DNA of 64,000 bases, from the NCBI RefSeq assembly GCF_029625215.1, contig NZ_CP121197.1, positions 1,922,001 through 1,986,000 of the forward strand, written 5' to 3'. The DNA comes from Aurantibacillus circumpalustris. GTDB taxonomy: Bacteria > Bacteroidota > Bacteroidia > B-17B0 > Aurantibacillaceae. The notes under the pieces were generated by a model that worked only from the letters and a program-made list of their open reading frames with translations, was not told the DNA's origin and searched no databases. Both the position numbers and the translations under genes were made by a program. Positions 62,484 through 64,000 of the stretch are shown here, piece after piece (positions within the stretch are counted from its first letter, which is position 1; each line of letters opens with the position of its first letter).

Positions 62484-64000
62484 ATGAAAAAAATCTATTA
62501 TCTGGTTTTAGTTTTTACAATTTACTTTCAAACGAAAGCACAATTATCAGGAATAATAACTGTTCCTTCAACGTACACAAGTCTGGCTTCGGTTATAGCT
62601 GCTTTAAATCAGCAAGGTGCCTCGGGATCTGTAACAGTGAATATTGCAGCAGGTTATACCGAAACTGTAATACCGGGTGGATTTTCTTTGACGGCAAGTG
62701 GAAGTCTTAATAATCCAATTGTATTTCAGAAGAATGGAAATGGGGCCAACCCATTATTAGTTGCTTATTCAGGAGGAACAGGTACACCGGGATCGATGCA
62801 TCAAGACGGTGTTTGGAGGTTATTGGGATGTGATTATGTAACAATTGATGGAATAGATATTGTAGATCAAAACACAGTAAATCCAGCAACCATGGAGTTT
62901 GGCATTGGTTTGTTTAAAGCGAATTCCAATAATGGATGTCAAAACAACACCATAAAAAATTGTTCTATTACATTAAACAGAATAAACAATTCGAGCGGAT
63001 CTGGTCCCGCTGAGGACGGATCGAGAGGTATAGATGTTGTAAATGCCACTTCAAGTGTCCATAATTCAACTATATCTGTTACGTCCATTTCGGGTAGTAA
63101 TTCAAACAACAAGTTTTATACGAACACCATTCAGAACTGTAATATTGGAATGTCATTGATTGGTTTCGTGGATTTTATTCCTTTTAGTTTCGCAGATAAT
63201 GGAAATGATATTGGCGGGAATAGTGTCTTAACAGGAAATTCTATACTTAATTTTGGCGGTGGAGGTTCAACAAATTCTTCCTGTGCCATTAAAACGTTGG
63301 CTCAGTATAATTTAAATGTCGCCTATAATATCATAAATAACAATACGGGTAATGGCATCAATCATCCAACATTATTGAGAGGGATTTATCTAGGAGCATC
63401 GATAAGTGCTAACAGCTCTGTGATGCAGAACACAATTACATTGAACGGTGGTGCTACAAGCGCTCAGTTATCTGTAATTGAAAATCTCTCGGGCTCGGGG
63501 GCTTTGAATAACACAATTACTATCAGTAATAACTGTATTATAAATTGCAGTTATAATACTTCAACGTCTGGACCTTTCTATGGTATATGGAACAATGCGT
63601 CACCGGAAAATTTAAGCATGAGTAATAATATATTTCTAAATAATTCTACATCCGCAGCAAGTGGTTCAACTTATCTTATATATAATAATGGAGCAGTTGG
63701 CTCTACGATAAATATTAGTGGTAATGCTTTGAGTTTTACATATAACGGTCCTGTGGCTTATAGTGGCAACATGTATTCTATTTATAATACCAATGGAACA
63801 AATACAACGGTTGTAAATATGAACAATAATAATTTTTCAAATTACAATCATATAAATTTTGCGGCGACTGGCGCAATATATTTTATTTACAATACGAACG
63901 ATTCTTATGAACTCCACCTAAATAATAATACATGGACAAACCTCTCCTTAAATCATAGTGGTGCTGAATATCTCATCAATAATAATTCAAGTACACAAAG
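62484..64000 (+). CDS. Second giant repeat protein, paralogue of the first, 3' end beyond the window
   Basis: The frame from ATG 62484 is open to the last base (505 codons seen). Signal peptide MKKIYYLVLVFTIYFQTKAQ. The N-terminal cap matches its neighbour almost block by block: SLASVIAALNQQGASGSVTV, DGVWRLLGCDYVTIDGIDI, GCQNNTIKNCSI, AQYNLNVAYN, SVIENLSGS. After only about two ~66-residue units (FYGIWNNASPENLSMSNNIF, MYSIYNTNGTNTTVVNMNNN) it reaches NNTWTNLSLNHSGAEYLI, the counterpart of NNTWSNLLLNHNGNEYLI, which in the first protein comes after the whole array (near nt 58750). A T9SS signal is expected downstream but cannot be seen. Confidence 0.92.
   Translation, partial: MKKIYYLVLVFTIYFQTKAQLSGIITVPSTYTSLASVIAALNQQGASGSVTVNIAAGYTETVIPGGFSLTASGSLNNPIVFQKNGNGANPLLVAYSGGTGTPGSMHQDGVWRLLGCDYVTIDGIDIVDQNTVNPATMEFGIGLFKANSNNGCQNNTIKNCSITLNRINNSSGSGPAEDGSRGIDVVNATSSVHNSTISVTSISGSNSNNKFYTNTIQNCNIGMSLIGFVDFIPFSFADNGNDIGGNSVLTGNSILNFGGGGSTNSSCAIKTLAQYNLNVAYNIINNNTGNGINHPTLLRGIYLGASISANSSVMQNTITLNGGATSAQLSVIENLSGSGALNNTITISNNCIINCSYNTSTSGPFYGIWNNASPENLSMSNNIFLNNSTSAASGSTYLIYNNGAVGSTINISGNALSFTYNGPVAYSGNMYSIYNTNGTNTTVVNMNNNNFSNYNHINFAATGAIYFIYNTNDSYELHLNNNTWTNLSLNHSGAEYLINNNSSTQ

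Noticed and set aside
62459-62710. An 83-codon plus-strand frame at the start of the second giant gene.
   Set aside because: It overlaps the coding sequence that starts at 62484 in another frame; the latter has the signal peptide and close similarity to its neighbour.

Overview
The window is a stretch of AT-rich chromosome (roughly 35-40% G+C by eye) from a member of the Bacteroidota. The evidence is: four secreted proteins ending in type IX secretion (T9SS) sorting signals, a PorV/PorQ-type outer-membrane protein, a TonB-dependent receptor with a carboxypeptidase-like N-terminus, a DUF4270 lipoprotein, a stand-alone GT5-like 'glycogen/starch synthase' next to panC, a lack of Shine-Dalgarno sequences, and several matches to the Bacteroidota -33/-7 promoter (TTTG, about 20 bp, TAnnTTTG). 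I cannot name genus or family. I see no rRNA, tRNA, insertion sequence, phage gene or CRISPR array.

Layout. 1-7.1 kb: the 3' part of a GH92 alpha-mannosidase, a nucleotidyltransferase paired with a small protein, a transglutaminase-like protein, a membrane-anchored GH3 glycosidase, a possible 23-residue membrane peptide, a HEAT-like protein and an Old Yellow Enzyme. 7.2-11.9 kb: a leftward three-gene operon for a 2-oxoacid:ferredoxin oxidoreductase (gamma-alpha fusion and beta) led by a GltD-like flavoprotein with two C-terminal [4Fe-4S] motifs. 12.2-20.7 kb: a small secreted protein, a PorE-like TPR/PD40 protein that ends in a SPOR domain, and a 1,713-residue Ig-like adhesin with a type-B T9SS signal. 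20.8-27.6 kb: rnr, an esterase, a MATE pump, recJ and a YebC-family regulator. 27.7-36.2 kb: a 931-residue type-A T9SS cargo, an aldehyde dehydrogenase, a Pif1-like helicase with a RecQ-like tail, Nfu, dCMP deaminase and a very basic secreted protein. 36.5-45.8 kb: a three-gene unit of TonB receptor, giant secreted protein and PorV-like barrel. 45.9-51.8 kb: greA, a HIT protein, glyS, panC, the GT5-like protein and the DUF4270 lipoprotein. 51.9-64.0 kb: a 3,473-residue repeat protein followed in tandem by a paralogue that runs off the window.

The most striking region is the last 12 kb. The first giant protein carries about 29 copies of a roughly 66-residue, Asn/Ser/Thr-rich unit (about 200 bp), which looks like three coils of a parallel beta-helix. 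Many copies are grouped in a three-unit higher-order period of about 600 bp. The downstream paralogue has nearly the same N-terminal cap but only about two units before it reaches the segment that ends the array in its neighbour. The pair looks like the long and short forms of one surface rod. The other candidate system is the TonB receptor/giant cargo/PorV-like operon, which reads as a dedicated surface export or uptake module. Core genes (rnr, recJ, greA, glyS, panC, nfu, dCMP deaminase) indicate ordinary chromosome around these surface-protein loci.
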